DNA of 64,000 bases, taken from positions 744,001 through 808,000 of the forward strand of contig OZ007032.1 of assembly GCA_963931615.1 (NCBI GenBank), given 5' to 3'. Under the pieces are notes generated by a model. The model saw nothing but the letters and a program-made list of their open reading frames with translations. It was not told the DNA's origin and did not search any database. The DNA comes from Coprenecus sp902388455. Its GTDB lineage: Bacteria; Bacteroidota; Bacteroidia; Bacteroidales; UBA932. Positions 1-8,740 of the stretch are shown here, piece after piece (position 1 is the stretch's first letter; each line of letters begins with the position of its first letter). The translations under genes were made by a program, and so were the position numbers.

Positions 1-554
1 TGTTCAACATCCTGCTGCAGGTGCTGGACGACGGCCGTCTGACCGACAACAAGGGCAGGACGGTGGACTTCAAGAACACCATCCTGATCATGACCTCCAA
101 CGTCGGAGCCGAGGTGATACAGGAGTACATGCAGCGCATCGAGCACATCGACGACAAGGCTTCGAGGACTGATGTCCTGGAGGAGTGCCGCCGGGCCGTC
201 ATCGACATCCTCAAGAAGAGCATGCGTCCGGAGTTCATCAACCGTATCGACGAGATCATCATGTTCGAGCCTCTGACCCGCAAGGACATACTCGGCATCC
301 TGAACCTCCAGTTGAACGCTCTGAGAAAGAAGATGGAGGAGCACGGCATCTCGATAGAGTTCAGCCAGAAGTTCATCGACTACATGTCCGAGAAGGGCTA
401 TGACCCGGCCTACGGTGCCCGTCCCATCAAGCGTATCCTTCAGCGCGAGCTGGTCAACATGCTGGCCAAGGCCCTTATTGAAGGTTCGATATCGAAGGAC
501 AGACCGGTACAGGTTGACGTTTCCGGTGATCAGATAGTCATTACTTCTAAATAG
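1..554 (+). CDS. clpB: ClpB disaggregase, C-terminal part (5' truncated by window edge)
   Basis: About 183 codons of the second AAA+ ring of an Hsp100 unfoldase are visible, open to the left edge (frame starts at base 3). The sensor-1 strand reads IMTSNVG, then PEFINRIDEI and the sensor-2 motif GARPIKR near the end. The stretch after TSN lacks the ClpP-docking [IL]G[FL] loop that ClpC-type proteins carry. This favours ClpB, the ATP-driven cytosolic disaggregase working with DnaK, over a ClpP partner. The second Clp protein in the window (11628-14165) does have that loop. An inverted repeat with a T-rich tail follows the stop. ClpB versus ClpC is inferred from this fragment alone. Confidence 0.85.
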   Translation, partial: FNILLQVLDDGRLTDNKGRTVDFKNTILIMTSNVGAEVIQEYMQRIEHIDDKASRTDVLEECRRAVIDILKKSMRPEFINRIDEIIMFEPLTRKDILGILNLQLNALRKKMEEHGISIEFSQKFIDYMSEKGYDPAYGARPIKRILQRELVNMLAKALIEGSISKDRPVQVDVSGDQIVITSK

Positions 555-574
555 TACAACCATTCTGGGATTTT

Positions 575-615
575 AAATTCCGTGGGACAATAACAAGTCC
601 TGCGGAATTTTTATT
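575..615 (+). terminator. Intrinsic terminator after clpB
   Basis: Arms at 575-588 and 597-610 form a 14-bp stem with two mismatches and an 8-nt loop, followed by T-rich sequence. It lies 20 bases after the clpB stop. Confidence 0.7.
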
Positions 616-640
616 TAGGAATTATTGTTAAATTCGGGGC

Positions 641-2113
641 GTGAAAATAAGAATCGACATATTCCGGCTGGCAGTGGCTGCTCTTGCGGCTGCCGTTATT
701 ATCTACGGACTTTCCTGCTCTTCCGGCAACGGAAAGGCCACGCCGCTGCTTGAGACTGCGGACTCGCTGATGGCCTCGGATCCTCAGGCTGCCAGACAGG
801 TGCTTTCCTCAGTCGCAGACGGGAAGGACATCCGGATGAGCCGTGCCGAGAGGGCTTATTACCTGCTGCTTGTAGCTGAGGCTGATTATCTCTGCGGCGA
901 GCCGATGATCAGGGATACGGCTGTGCATGAGGCGGTGGAGTTTTTCCGGGGCGAGGCTCATAAGAGGCTTTGCGCCCGGGCTCTGCTGATGCGGGCTGCG
1001 GTCCGGCAGGAGATGGCGGATACGCTGGCGGGGCTCGGGAGCTGGTGGAATGCACTTCCGGCTTCTGAAAGGGCAGGTGACGGTGAGTCGATGCGGCTGC
1101 TGCGCTCAGTCGTGGGCAGTATGTACACTCTGATGCCGGATTGCGGTGCGGAGCAATATGCCGCTGCGCTGGACAGCCTTGAGCGGAGAACCGGTGTGGA
1201 GGAGGCGGCTGAGGTATATCTGTCATTGGCCCGCGGATTATTCAGCTATGCAGCGGGACAGGCTGCTGACGATATTGCTCTCGGTATGAGGCTCGCCCGA
1301 GAGGAGGGAGACGGAAGGGCTTTGACTCTAGGGGAGGAATTGCTCGGGAAGCAGTCCGTCATTATGGGCGGGACGTATGTCGGGAACCGTGCAGATGCGG
1401 AGGCTCTTCGGCTCGCCGGGCTGATACTTGAGAATGAGTCGCTGCGCTTGCAGTCGGCGGAGGCACGTCTGCAGGTGATGGCCCTTGTGCTTGTGCTGGC
1501 GGCAGTGCTTGCCGTGGTGCTTGCCGAGGCCGGGATTCTGTGGCTCAGGGTGCGGAGGCTCAGATTGGAGAATTGTGCTCTGAAAGCGTCTATCGAGACC
1601 TTTGGCACTGTTTCTGAAGCGATTGCCGGATCATCCGGGGACGCGGAGCAAAGAACAGGGTGCTGTGGCGGGGAAGCCACGGGTGGAGAGGCCGGGACAG
1701 AGGCAGGTGCTGAAATCCAGTCGGTTCTGCGCGATATGGTGGCACTCATCGGCGAGATGAACGAGGCCTGCGGCCGGGATGGTGACGGAAGCGCCTCTAC
1801 CGTTGACATCCGGAAGATGCTCGACCGCTATTTCCCCGAAGAAGAGGTGCATAACCGCATCCGGAGGATATGCGACCTGCTGTATCCCGGGGTACTTTCC
1901 GAGATAGAACGCGAACATCCGTCCCTTACCCGCAACGACCTCCTGCTCATTGCCTTGATGGCCTGCGGCTTCCCCACCGGAGCCATCTGCGCCGTCCGCC
2001 GTCTCAACGTGCATTCGCTCAATGTCCAGAAGACCCGTACTGCCCGGAAGATTGCTCCGGGGCTGCGCCTTTCCGATTTTGTTGCGCATAATTTTCCTAA
2101 GAATTCCCAGTGA
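641..2113 (+). CDS. Membrane-anchored TPR-like protein with cytoplasmic HTH domain
   Basis: Predicted 490-residue protein from a GTG start. It has an N-terminal signal/anchor (residues 8-26, ending near Cys26), an alpha-helical TPR-like region (about 35-265), one clear membrane helix (279-302), then a cytoplasmic tail. The tail ends in a segment typical of Bacteroidetes TPR-HTH regulators (SLTRNDLLLIALMACGF, then VRRLNVHSLNVQKTRTARK, about 428-470). The layout suggests the outer part senses something and the inner part binds DNA, i.e. a one-component regulator; the target is unknown. The Gly/Glu-rich stretch near 333-358 looks like a linker. It sits alone between clpB and a permease. The GTG start is the best available because the signal helix begins there. 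Confidence 0.7.
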   Translation: MKIRIDIFRLAVAALAAAVIIYGLSCSSGNGKATPLLETADSLMASDPQAARQVLSSVADGKDIRMSRAERAYYLLLVAEADYLCGEPMIRDTAVHEAVEFFRGEAHKRLCARALLMRAAVRQEMADTLAGLGSWWNALPASERAGDGESMRLLRSVVGSMYTLMPDCGAEQYAAALDSLERRTGVEEAAEVYLSLARGLFSYAAGQAADDIALGMRLAREEGDGRALTLGEELLGKQSVIMGGTYVGNRADAEALRLAGLILENESLRLQSAEARLQVMALVLVLAAVLAVVLAEAGILWLRVRRLRLENCALKASIETFGTVSEAIAGSSGDAEQRTGCCGGEATGGEAGTEAGAEIQSVLRDMVALIGEMNEACGRDGDGSASTVDIRKMLDRYFPEEEVHNRIRRICDLLYPGVLSEIEREHPSLTRNDLLLIALMACGFPTGAICAVRRLNVHSLNVQKTRTARKIAPGLRLSDFVAHNFPKNSQ

Positions 2114-2150
2114 TTGTCTTAAAAACCGTTGCTTAAGTCTCAATTTTTTG

Positions 2151-2325
2151 AACTAAATTTTGTAGGGCTGATTATACCTTCGTTAAATGTTTGATTAGCA
2201 TATGGTTATCTTTTGACGGCGATGCCGTAAGGCGTTTGAAAAGGCTTACGGCAGAGGCACTAAAAACAAATATCTTGAATATCAATAGATTAGCTTGAAG
2301 TCTATCAGCCCGACAAAATTTAGTT
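2151..2325. repeat. 175-bp fold-back element, copy A
   Basis: Near-perfect 22-bp terminal inverted repeats (2151-2172 and 2304-2325, one mismatch) flank a central hairpin with arms TGCCGTAAG (2223-2231) and CTTACGGCA (2245-2253). The intervening sequence is partly self-complementary, so the whole unit folds back on itself. It aligns without gaps to 29704-29878. No protein is encoded. It may be a miniature inverted-repeat element or a structured RNA. Confidence 0.75.
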
Positions 2326-2510
2326 GATGCGAGGATGTAAAAAATGGTATGTGATTGCGGTATTTTCAGGTCAGCAATGCAGTTTTTTCCGAAAGCAATT
2401 CAGCTATTCATTCCGCTGTGGACGGTATCGGCTGCTTATGCTGACATAATGGGGGTTAGCACTCTTTGTAAATCAGCGATTTGCGCGAGCCTTGCTAACT
2501 GCCCGGATAT
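2326..2510. other. Non-coding stretch upstream of permease
   Basis: No convincing gene. An open frame from 2344 runs into the permease gene in the wrong frame and resembles nothing. The only structure seen is an inverted repeat GTTAGCA (2455-2461) / TGCTAAC (2493-2499), just upstream of the permease promoter. It could be an operator. Confidence 0.4.
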
Positions 2511-2541
2511 TTGGAGAGAGGCATTTTCCGTGTTATGTTTG
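2511..2541 (+). promoter_or_regulatory. Bacteroidetes promoter of the permease-peptidase operon
   Basis: A TTGG -33 element at 2511 and TATGTTTG (-7, TAnnTTTG) at 2534-2541. The -7 element ends 4 nt before the ATG at 2546, so the transcript would be essentially leaderless. Confidence 0.65.
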
Positions 2542-2545
2542 CGGT

Positions 2546-4933
2546 ATGAAGAATCTGGAAATTGCAATGAGACTGCTGCGGCGGCACGTGTCGCTGCGGA
2601 TGGTCAATCTGGCGGGGCTGTCGGTGGTGCTCGCCTCGCTGCTTGTCTCGGTGAACTATATCCGGCGGGAATTGAGCTGGGACAGGTACAATGGGAATGC
2701 GGACCGTATCGTCCGGCTGACTCTGGCCTCGGAGGGGGAACAGGTGGACGGAAGGGTATGTGGCAATATGACGGACGATCCTATCCGGCAGATACCGGAG
2801 GTCAGGGCCATCGCCAAACTGCACGAGGTGTATCGGCCGGACTTGAAATATCAGGGTACGTACCTGACAGCTGAGGAAAAGGTATTCCGTGTCAATAGGG
2901 ATTTTCTCGGGACATTCGACCTGGAGATGGTGGAGGGCGGAACGACCGCGGGTGCGCTGGAGGCTGCCGGTCAGGTGATAATCAGCGAGAGCCTGGCCCG
3001 GAAGCTGGCAGGAATGCAGGATATGGCGGGAGGCGTCTTGGGGACTGACCTGGAAATCGAAGGTGTCCCGATGCAGATTACCGGTATTTATAAGGATATT
3101 CCGGAGACCTCGCACTGGAGAGGGGACGCACTGATGCTCCTGCCAGAGGACATGAATACGTTCTGCTATACCTATCTGCTGCTTGAGGAGGGTAGTGACA
3201 TAGCGGATGTGGAGGGAATGATAACGGAACTGGTCCACGGGATGACACCCGAGAATGCGGCTCCCCTCCGGGCCGGGCTCATGCCCCTGACGGACATTCA
3301 CCTGCACAGTCACAACCTACGGGAACTGAGCGTCAACGGCAACATCGCCTATATCTGGCTGACCGTCGGGGCCAATGTCCTGCTGCTCGTGGTCGTGCTC
3401 TTCAACCTTTGGCTCAACGGCAGCCTCATTTTTTCCAGTAACCGGCGGTTCTACCAGCTCCTGCGCCTGCACGGGGCTCCGGCCTCGGAGATACTGAAGG
3501 ATGAGGCGCTGCAGGCCCTGGTGCTGGCGGTGAGTGCAATAGTCATCGGCCTGGCTCTGGCCGCTGTGGTGTTCGGATACGGAGTGGTTCCGGGCAGGAT
3601 GGACTTTCTGCCGACCGCTCTCACATCCTTGATATTCGCAGCGGTGACTGTATCGGTGGCCCTCGTGCCGGCTGTCAGGAACATGGCCCTGACCCGCTTC
3701 CTGAATACCGGACATGACAGCCGCCCGGTGCATTTTTCCTACGGCAATGTCCGCTGGATGTTGGCCGTGCAGTACGCGGTGGTGATTACCGTCCTGATTC
3801 TGGCGGTGGGTATCAGCCGTCAGATGAAGGTCGTCGGGAGCGTGCAGACCGGAGGCGACGGGAGCGGGGTGCTGGTGATGAGCGGGCTGCCGGAGAGCGC
3901 CATGGGGAAATTTCCCCTGCTGCGGGAGCGTCTGGGCCGCAGTCCCCTGATCAAGGAGGTCACCACGTCGTTCCAGTTGCCGGGCAATGCGATACGGGAC
4001 CATGTCAGTGTGCGCAAGGGCGGCTCGACGGAGTGGGTGCAGGTGCCGGTGATGGTGGCCGGGGACGGATTCCTGCCATTTTACGGCATACCTATAGTGG
4101 AGGGCGGGGACTTCTCGCCGCTGGGATATGGTGTGGCGCAGGAGCAGGAGATGCTGCGGAATTTCTGGGCGACCGGCAGGTCCTCCGACCGCAGCGAGGA
4201 GTACATCATCAACCGCAAGGCTATGACGGCATTGGGATTCGGTACGCCGGAGGAGGCGGTCGGACAGCCGCTGGAGATAAGGCAGGGCGCGCTCGACTAT
4301 ATCAACAGCGGGGTGATAGCCGGTGTCTCGGAGGACTACAGCTACACCGGTGTGTTCGAGGAGAGTCTGCCGCTGATCATGCTGCACCGCAACCTTTTCC
4401 AGTTCTGCCTGATGGTGCGTATAGACACATCTGATCCGGACGGGGCCATGCAGGCCCTTAGCGCGGCGTGGGCGGAGGTTTTTCCCGACCGCCAGAGCGA
4501 CTTCGTGCCTCTTAGCAGCATCTACAGGTCGCTGTACCGCAACGAGTTCAATGCCCGTAACCTCGTGCTGGTATTTACTCTCCTCTGCCTGATTATCGCG
4601 GACCTCGGCCTGATTATCTTCATGGCCTTTATTATCCGCCGCCGCACCAAGGAGATTGCTATCCGGAAGGTTAACGGGGCCACTGCAGGCCTCATCGTCC
4701 GTATGCTCAACATCAACTTCATCTGCTACATCGCCATTGCTTTCGCCGTGGCCGTTCCGGTCTCCTGGCTCATCCTTCACGGCTGGCTCCGGCGCTTCGC
4801 CTACAGGACGACCATCGACTGGTGGATTTTCGCCGCCTCCGGAGCCGCCGTCCTGCTCATCTCCCTGCTGTCCGTCTCGCTGCAGAGCTGGCGGGCTGCG
4901 ACCCTCAATCCTGCCCGGGGACTAAACAAATGA
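2546..4933 (+). CDS. FtsX/MacB-type ABC transporter permease
   Basis: Predicted 795-residue membrane protein starting MKNLEIAMRLLRRHVSLRM. It has two MacB-like halves: an N-terminal helix (about 17-40) with a large extracytoplasmic domain, a helix cluster in the middle, a second extracytoplasmic domain, and a C-terminal helix cluster containing KEIAIRKVNGA, the short motif common to FtsX permeases. Such permeases work with a separate ATPase, not encoded next door, to drive extrusion or envelope remodelling. The start at 2546 is chosen over an upstream in-frame ATG because the promoter -7 element lies just before it and the hydrophobic start fits the family. The stop overlaps the next start (ATGA). 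Confidence 0.85.
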   Translation: MKNLEIAMRLLRRHVSLRMVNLAGLSVVLASLLVSVNYIRRELSWDRYNGNADRIVRLTLASEGEQVDGRVCGNMTDDPIRQIPEVRAIAKLHEVYRPDLKYQGTYLTAEEKVFRVNRDFLGTFDLEMVEGGTTAGALEAAGQVIISESLARKLAGMQDMAGGVLGTDLEIEGVPMQITGIYKDIPETSHWRGDALMLLPEDMNTFCYTYLLLEEGSDIADVEGMITELVHGMTPENAAPLRAGLMPLTDIHLHSHNLRELSVNGNIAYIWLTVGANVLLLVVVLFNLWLNGSLIFSSNRRFYQLLRLHGAPASEILKDEALQALVLAVSAIVIGLALAAVVFGYGVVPGRMDFLPTALTSLIFAAVTVSVALVPAVRNMALTRFLNTGHDSRPVHFSYGNVRWMLAVQYAVVITVLILAVGISRQMKVVGSVQTGGDGSGVLVMSGLPESAMGKFPLLRERLGRSPLIKEVTTSFQLPGNAIRDHVSVRKGGSTEWVQVPVMVAGDGFLPFYGIPIVEGGDFSPLGYGVAQEQEMLRNFWATGRSSDRSEEYIINRKAMTALGFGTPEEAVGQPLEIRQGALDYINSGVIAGVSEDYSYTGVFEESLPLIMLHRNLFQFCLMVRIDTSDPDGAMQALSAAWAEVFPDRQSDFVPLSSIYRSLYRNEFNARNLVLVFTLLCLIIADLGLIIFMAFIIRRRTKEIAIRKVNGATAGLIVRMLNINFICYIAIAFAVAVPVSWLILHGWLRRFAYRTTIDWWIFAASGAAVLLISLLSVSLQSWRAATLNPARGLNK

Positions 4934-7188
4934 ATACATTGACATTTAAGAGATATAGGATAACGAAGATACGGAATTCAATATTACTGCCGGCGGTATG
5001 CCTGTTGTGTTCCTGCAGCGGCGGAAATGAGAAAATGGACAAGGCCGGCTGTGCTGAGGCTTTCGCGGAGGCCTACGGGCTGGTACGATGGTTCTACCCC
5101 GGGGACATGCCGGAGGGCTTTGACTGGAATGAATTCGCATTGTACGGAATGCGTGAGGTTTTGGAATGTGAAGATGTGGAAGAGCTGGAAATGACTCTGA
5201 CCGGACTTTTCGGGCCGGTAGCTCCGGGTGTGGAGTTCTCGGACTCAGATGAATATGGAAGATGGGAGCTCATCACACCTGAAGACACTTCAGGAATGTA
5301 TCAGATAGCCTGGCAACACTGCGGGGTGGACTTGGGGCCTGAGAGCAACTGGTATGTCAGCAAGAGGACAGGCCGGGCGATGCAGACAGACAATTCCAGC
5401 AAGATAGCCGTGGAGCTGGGGCTGGTTCCAGGGCTTCCGTATGACAGGATGAAGGTCTCTGCGGATATCAGGAATCATAATCCCGAGTCGTTGAAAATTT
5501 ATTTCAAGACAACCTTCAATACAGGACTGGACTATTATACTTCTGTGTGCAGGGACGGTAAGTCCGGGAATGCCGTCGCGCAGGATTCAGCCTGGCACGG
5601 TTGCGCGAGACATTTCGAATCCACATTTGCAAGTGCCGGAAAAGATGCCGACAGTGCTCTCGGTACAATGGATGCCGGAGGACGGATAATCGTCTTCGTG
5701 GACGGGAAAGGCAGTTTCTCCATAAAGAATGTCACTCTGCATCTGCCGGACGGGAATAAGATCAAATACAGGCCTGAGGAGTTAAAAGGCTGGAGCGAAT
5801 ACAACGGTGTCTATGACTATTCTATTGACGGGGAGACGGTGACTGTCTCTACCAGAGAGAGGCTGTTCGGGGATTGCTCCTCTTTCGGGGACGCGGCTGT
5901 CCGCAAGTTGTCGGACGGGCTGTACATCCATGTGCCTTTGGCCCTGTACGGAACTGATGAAAGTACGTTTCCAGCGTATGATACCGCTGCTGCCAGTGAA
6001 CTGATTAGGAAGGCGGAGACAGCCGGGGAACTGCGCGGCGATGTAGTTATGTGCGCTGATATCGCGGTGGCGTGGAACATCATGAAGTATTTTCATCCAT
6101 ATCTGTCCGACTTAGATGTGGATTGGGATGCGGTCCTTTCCGAGTACATCGGGAAAGCGGCAGGAGGGGCCGTTTATGATCCCGGACTGCTGCGCAGGAT
6201 GCTGGCACTGCTTGATGACGCCCACATCGGCGTTACATGTCCGTCCGAATTAACGGATACCAAGTATCTTCCGCTGCGGGTCAGGCGTATAGGTGAGGAG
6301 ATAGTCGTGATACATTCGGAAGATAGCCGGATCAAAGCCGGGGATGTAATCGTGTCGGTGAACGGCAGGCCGGCTGTAAGTTCTTGGAGAGAGTGCGAGG
6401 ATGAGATTTCAGGCAGTCCACAGTACAAGTCCGAGCGGGCAGAAGCTCTGTGGCTGCGGTCGTTCGGTCATGGAGAAGAAGCGGTGCTGTCTGTCGAGGG
6501 CGATGATGGTGTGCGCGAGGTGGCGGTGGCTTTGATGTGCAGGACGGAATTCATAGCCGGAGCAGGCAGTGTTATCTTCGGACGCGAAAGCGGGTGGCTG
6601 GATGGCGGTACGCTATACATCAATGCCTCCAGATCCGATATGGGCAGTATCCGTGCTCTTTTGCGGAACCGGGCTGCCGGGCAGAAGGTGATAATCGACA
6701 ACCGGTATGGCAGCAGTGTAGTTGCAATGCACCTCCTGTCGGAGCTTGTCGGGGGAAATGTCCGCCCTCCGAGAGCAGATATTGTGAAGATTCCTCAGGT
6801 ATATCTTCCGGAGACTCCCGCCATTCAGAATGCCGCTGAGGATATATCAGTTCCTGCCCCTGACCAGAATCTCATTTTCCTGGCAAATGCATCGAATATA
6901 AGTCACTTTGAGGATGCCTATGACTACATGCGCTATATTGGTGCCGGAATTATAATCGGATCTTCTACAGGCGGATGTACAGGAAGAATCAACACTGCCG
7001 GACTGCCGTCCGGAACGTCCTTTACTTTTACCGGAACGAAAGTTCTGAGCCACCTCGGCAGCCAGGGCATGTTCTACGCCAGAGGCATCAAGCCTGATGT
7101 ATATGTGGAAGAAACAGTAGAGGATATCCGGAACGGTAACGATGCGGTGCTTTCAAAGGCTCTCTCGCTCATCGGCTCAGGTCAGTGA
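4930..7188 (+). CDS. S41-family peptidase-like lipoprotein
   Basis: Predicted 752 residues. The N-terminus carries a lipoprotein-type signal (LLPAVCLLCSCSGG). The C-terminal third follows the S41 (tail-specific/C-terminal processing peptidase) pattern: VIIDNRYGS where the family has a VIDLRGN-like strand, NASNISHFED where the family usually has the catalytic Ser, then GSSTGG and GIKPDVYVEETVEDIRNGND. A PDZ-like segment (AGDVIVSVNGRPA) precedes it. The usual Ser-Ala-x-Glu context is altered, so activity is uncertain. The ATG at 4930 overlaps the permease stop by 4 bases, indicating translational coupling. The 3' end overlaps the convergent hydrolase by 20 bases. Confidence 0.8.
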   Translation: MNTLTFKRYRITKIRNSILLPAVCLLCSCSGGNEKMDKAGCAEAFAEAYGLVRWFYPGDMPEGFDWNEFALYGMREVLECEDVEELEMTLTGLFGPVAPGVEFSDSDEYGRWELITPEDTSGMYQIAWQHCGVDLGPESNWYVSKRTGRAMQTDNSSKIAVELGLVPGLPYDRMKVSADIRNHNPESLKIYFKTTFNTGLDYYTSVCRDGKSGNAVAQDSAWHGCARHFESTFASAGKDADSALGTMDAGGRIIVFVDGKGSFSIKNVTLHLPDGNKIKYRPEELKGWSEYNGVYDYSIDGETVTVSTRERLFGDCSSFGDAAVRKLSDGLYIHVPLALYGTDESTFPAYDTAAASELIRKAETAGELRGDVVMCADIAVAWNIMKYFHPYLSDLDVDWDAVLSEYIGKAAGGAVYDPGLLRRMLALLDDAHIGVTCPSELTDTKYLPLRVRRIGEEIVVIHSEDSRIKAGDVIVSVNGRPAVSSWRECEDEISGSPQYKSERAEALWLRSFGHGEEAVLSVEGDDGVREVAVALMCRTEFIAGAGSVIFGRESGWLDGGTLYINASRSDMGSIRALLRNRAAGQKVIIDNRYGSSVVAMHLLSELVGGNVRPPRADIVKIPQVYLPETPAIQNAAEDISVPAPDQNLIFLANASNISHFEDAYDYMRYIGAGIIIGSSTGGCTGRINTAGLPSGTSFTFTGTKVLSHLGSQGMFYARGIKPDVYVEETVEDIRNGNDAVLSKALSLIGSGQ

Positions 7189-8596
7189 CTGAAAGTATCC
7201 ACTCGGCGATGTCTGTCAGGACTTCGGGAGCAATGGTGGTCTCGATGCGGCCGTATTCTGCAGGCATGCCGGTGGTGCAGGGCTGCAGCAGGTGGTTGAG
7301 GCCGGGGTATTCCTTTATCAGGTGATGCGGGCCGTCGGGCAGGAGTCTGCGGATGTGCTCCAGGTTGACCGGCGGAACCTGCAGGTCGAGGCTGCCGTTG
7401 AGGGCAAATACGGGGCAGGTGGTCCGGGAAATATCCCGGGCGGGTGAGGACTGGAGGAAATACAGCATCCAGGGGTCATCTACGGTATTCCAGGCAGCGG
7501 CGAGGTTGGCGGCTGAGCCGAAGGGCATGTTCTGTGCGTCAAGGGCTGTTATAAGGCTGTCCACCAGTGTCTCCGGGCTGTCTGTGGAGTACCCGTCCAC
7601 TTTCATCCTGAGCATGGCGGCGAGGACGCGGCCGTAGTTGTCGGCTGACGCGGGGGTGAATCCCGATTTGGTGAGTATCAGGCGGTTCTGTTCCACGAGG
7701 ATGCTGTCACCCCGCATTCCGGGGCCGGCCATGCTGATGATGAAGTCCGCCTCCTCCGCGGCTCCCAGCATGAACACGATCTGCCCGCCCTCGCTGTGTC
7801 CCAATGCTCCTACTTTGTCGAATTCCCCGAGGCTTCGGAGGTACCTGATGCCGGCCAGGGCATCCTGCATATTGGTCTGAGTGGTGATTTCTACCGTGCC
7901 TCTTTCGGACTCTCCCATGCCGCGGTCATCGTAGCGCAGGGAGGCTATGCCATGGCGGGCCAGCCAGTCGGCCAGTACGAGGAAGGGCTTGTGGCTGAAT
8001 AGCTCCTCGTCCCGGTTCTGCGAGCCGCTGCCGGTAATCATCAGTACTGCGGGTATGTGGTTGGAGTTTGAGCTATTGTCGTCATAACCCACAGGGTAGG
8101 TGAGGGTTCCAGCCATGACCGCTCCGTCCGCCCCGCTGGAGAACGTGACTTCCTCGCTCCGGTAGGGATACGGCGGCTGCGGCTCCTGCGGCCGGTTCAG
8201 CACCGGCAGTCCCATCTGGAGAACCAGCGGAAACTGCATTCCCATCTGGGTGAAGACCCCTTGGATTTCCCCTGACGGCCTGCTGCCCTGAGGCACTTCA
8301 TGCAGTACCAGCCTCCCCTGATAGGCCGCCCCGAGCATCGGTATTGTCACCGATACGGAGTCATTGTCCAGCAGCGCGATTTCTCCCGGTATGCCCTCGG
8401 CTCCCTGGTCCGGGCTGTCAAGGAAGAAATACTGCTCCTTTTCCAGTGAATCGGTGGTAAAATGGAACACCAGCGTGAGGCTGCTGCCTCCGGCCTCCAG
8501 CTTGCCGTTCCACGAGCCGAGGAGCCTGCTGCGCTGTGCGCCGGCGGTGGTCGAAAGTGTGATGAGACTCAATAGGATGCAGAGGAATCGTGTCAT
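7169..8596 (-). CDS. Secreted alpha/beta-fold hydrolase
   Basis: Predicted 475 residues with a signal peptide (MTRFLCILLSLITLSTTAGA). The N-terminal part resembles the ligand-binding DUF preceding many Bacteroidetes esterases. The C-terminal part is an alpha/beta hydrolase: oxyanion region GSGSQNRDEE, RYDDRGMGES, nucleophile elbow GHSEGG, acid in NGSLDLQVPP and histidine in GLNHLLQP. Likely a periplasmic esterase or aminopeptidase of the S33/S9-like type; the substrate is not evident. It faces the S41 peptidase gene tail to tail with a 20-bp overlap. Confidence 0.85.
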   Translation of the reverse strand: MTRFLCILLSLITLSTTAGAQRSRLLGSWNGKLEAGGSSLTLVFHFTTDSLEKEQYFFLDSPDQGAEGIPGEIALLDNDSVSVTIPMLGAAYQGRLVLHEVPQGSRPSGEIQGVFTQMGMQFPLVLQMGLPVLNRPQEPQPPYPYRSEEVTFSSGADGAVMAGTLTYPVGYDDNSSNSNHIPAVLMITGSGSQNRDEELFSHKPFLVLADWLARHGIASLRYDDRGMGESERGTVEITTQTNMQDALAGIRYLRSLGEFDKVGALGHSEGGQIVFMLGAAEEADFIISMAGPGMRGDSILVEQNRLILTKSGFTPASADNYGRVLAAMLRMKVDGYSTDSPETLVDSLITALDAQNMPFGSAANLAAAWNTVDDPWMLYFLQSSPARDISRTTCPVFALNGSLDLQVPPVNLEHIRRLLPDGPHHLIKEYPGLNHLLQPCTTGMPAEYGRIETTIAPEVLTDIAEWILSVTDLSR

Positions 8597-8740
8597 GGGT
8601 AGTTTGGATTGTTGAATTTTAAATTTGTAGTTAACGTGAGTTTGAAATAAAGTTAAATATAAGTCATTGATTATTTGGAAAATAGCGGCAAAGTGTTAAA
8701 TTTAAAGTATCAAAAAAACAAACATAAAACTCTTACCGCG

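Noticed and set aside
2151..2325. 6S RNA
   Set aside because: Size and fold-back shape fit loosely, but there are two diverged copies with terminal inverted repeats and I cannot identify the diagnostic central bubble.
2344..2874. Open frame of 176 codons before the permease
   Set aside because: It has no recognisable motif, runs out of frame into the permease, and the permease's own promoter and start fall inside it.
3317..4780. Long minus-strand open frame (487 codons) antisense to the permease
   Set aside because: Low-complexity composition and no domain; it mirrors the G+C-rich codon pattern of the real gene on the other strand.
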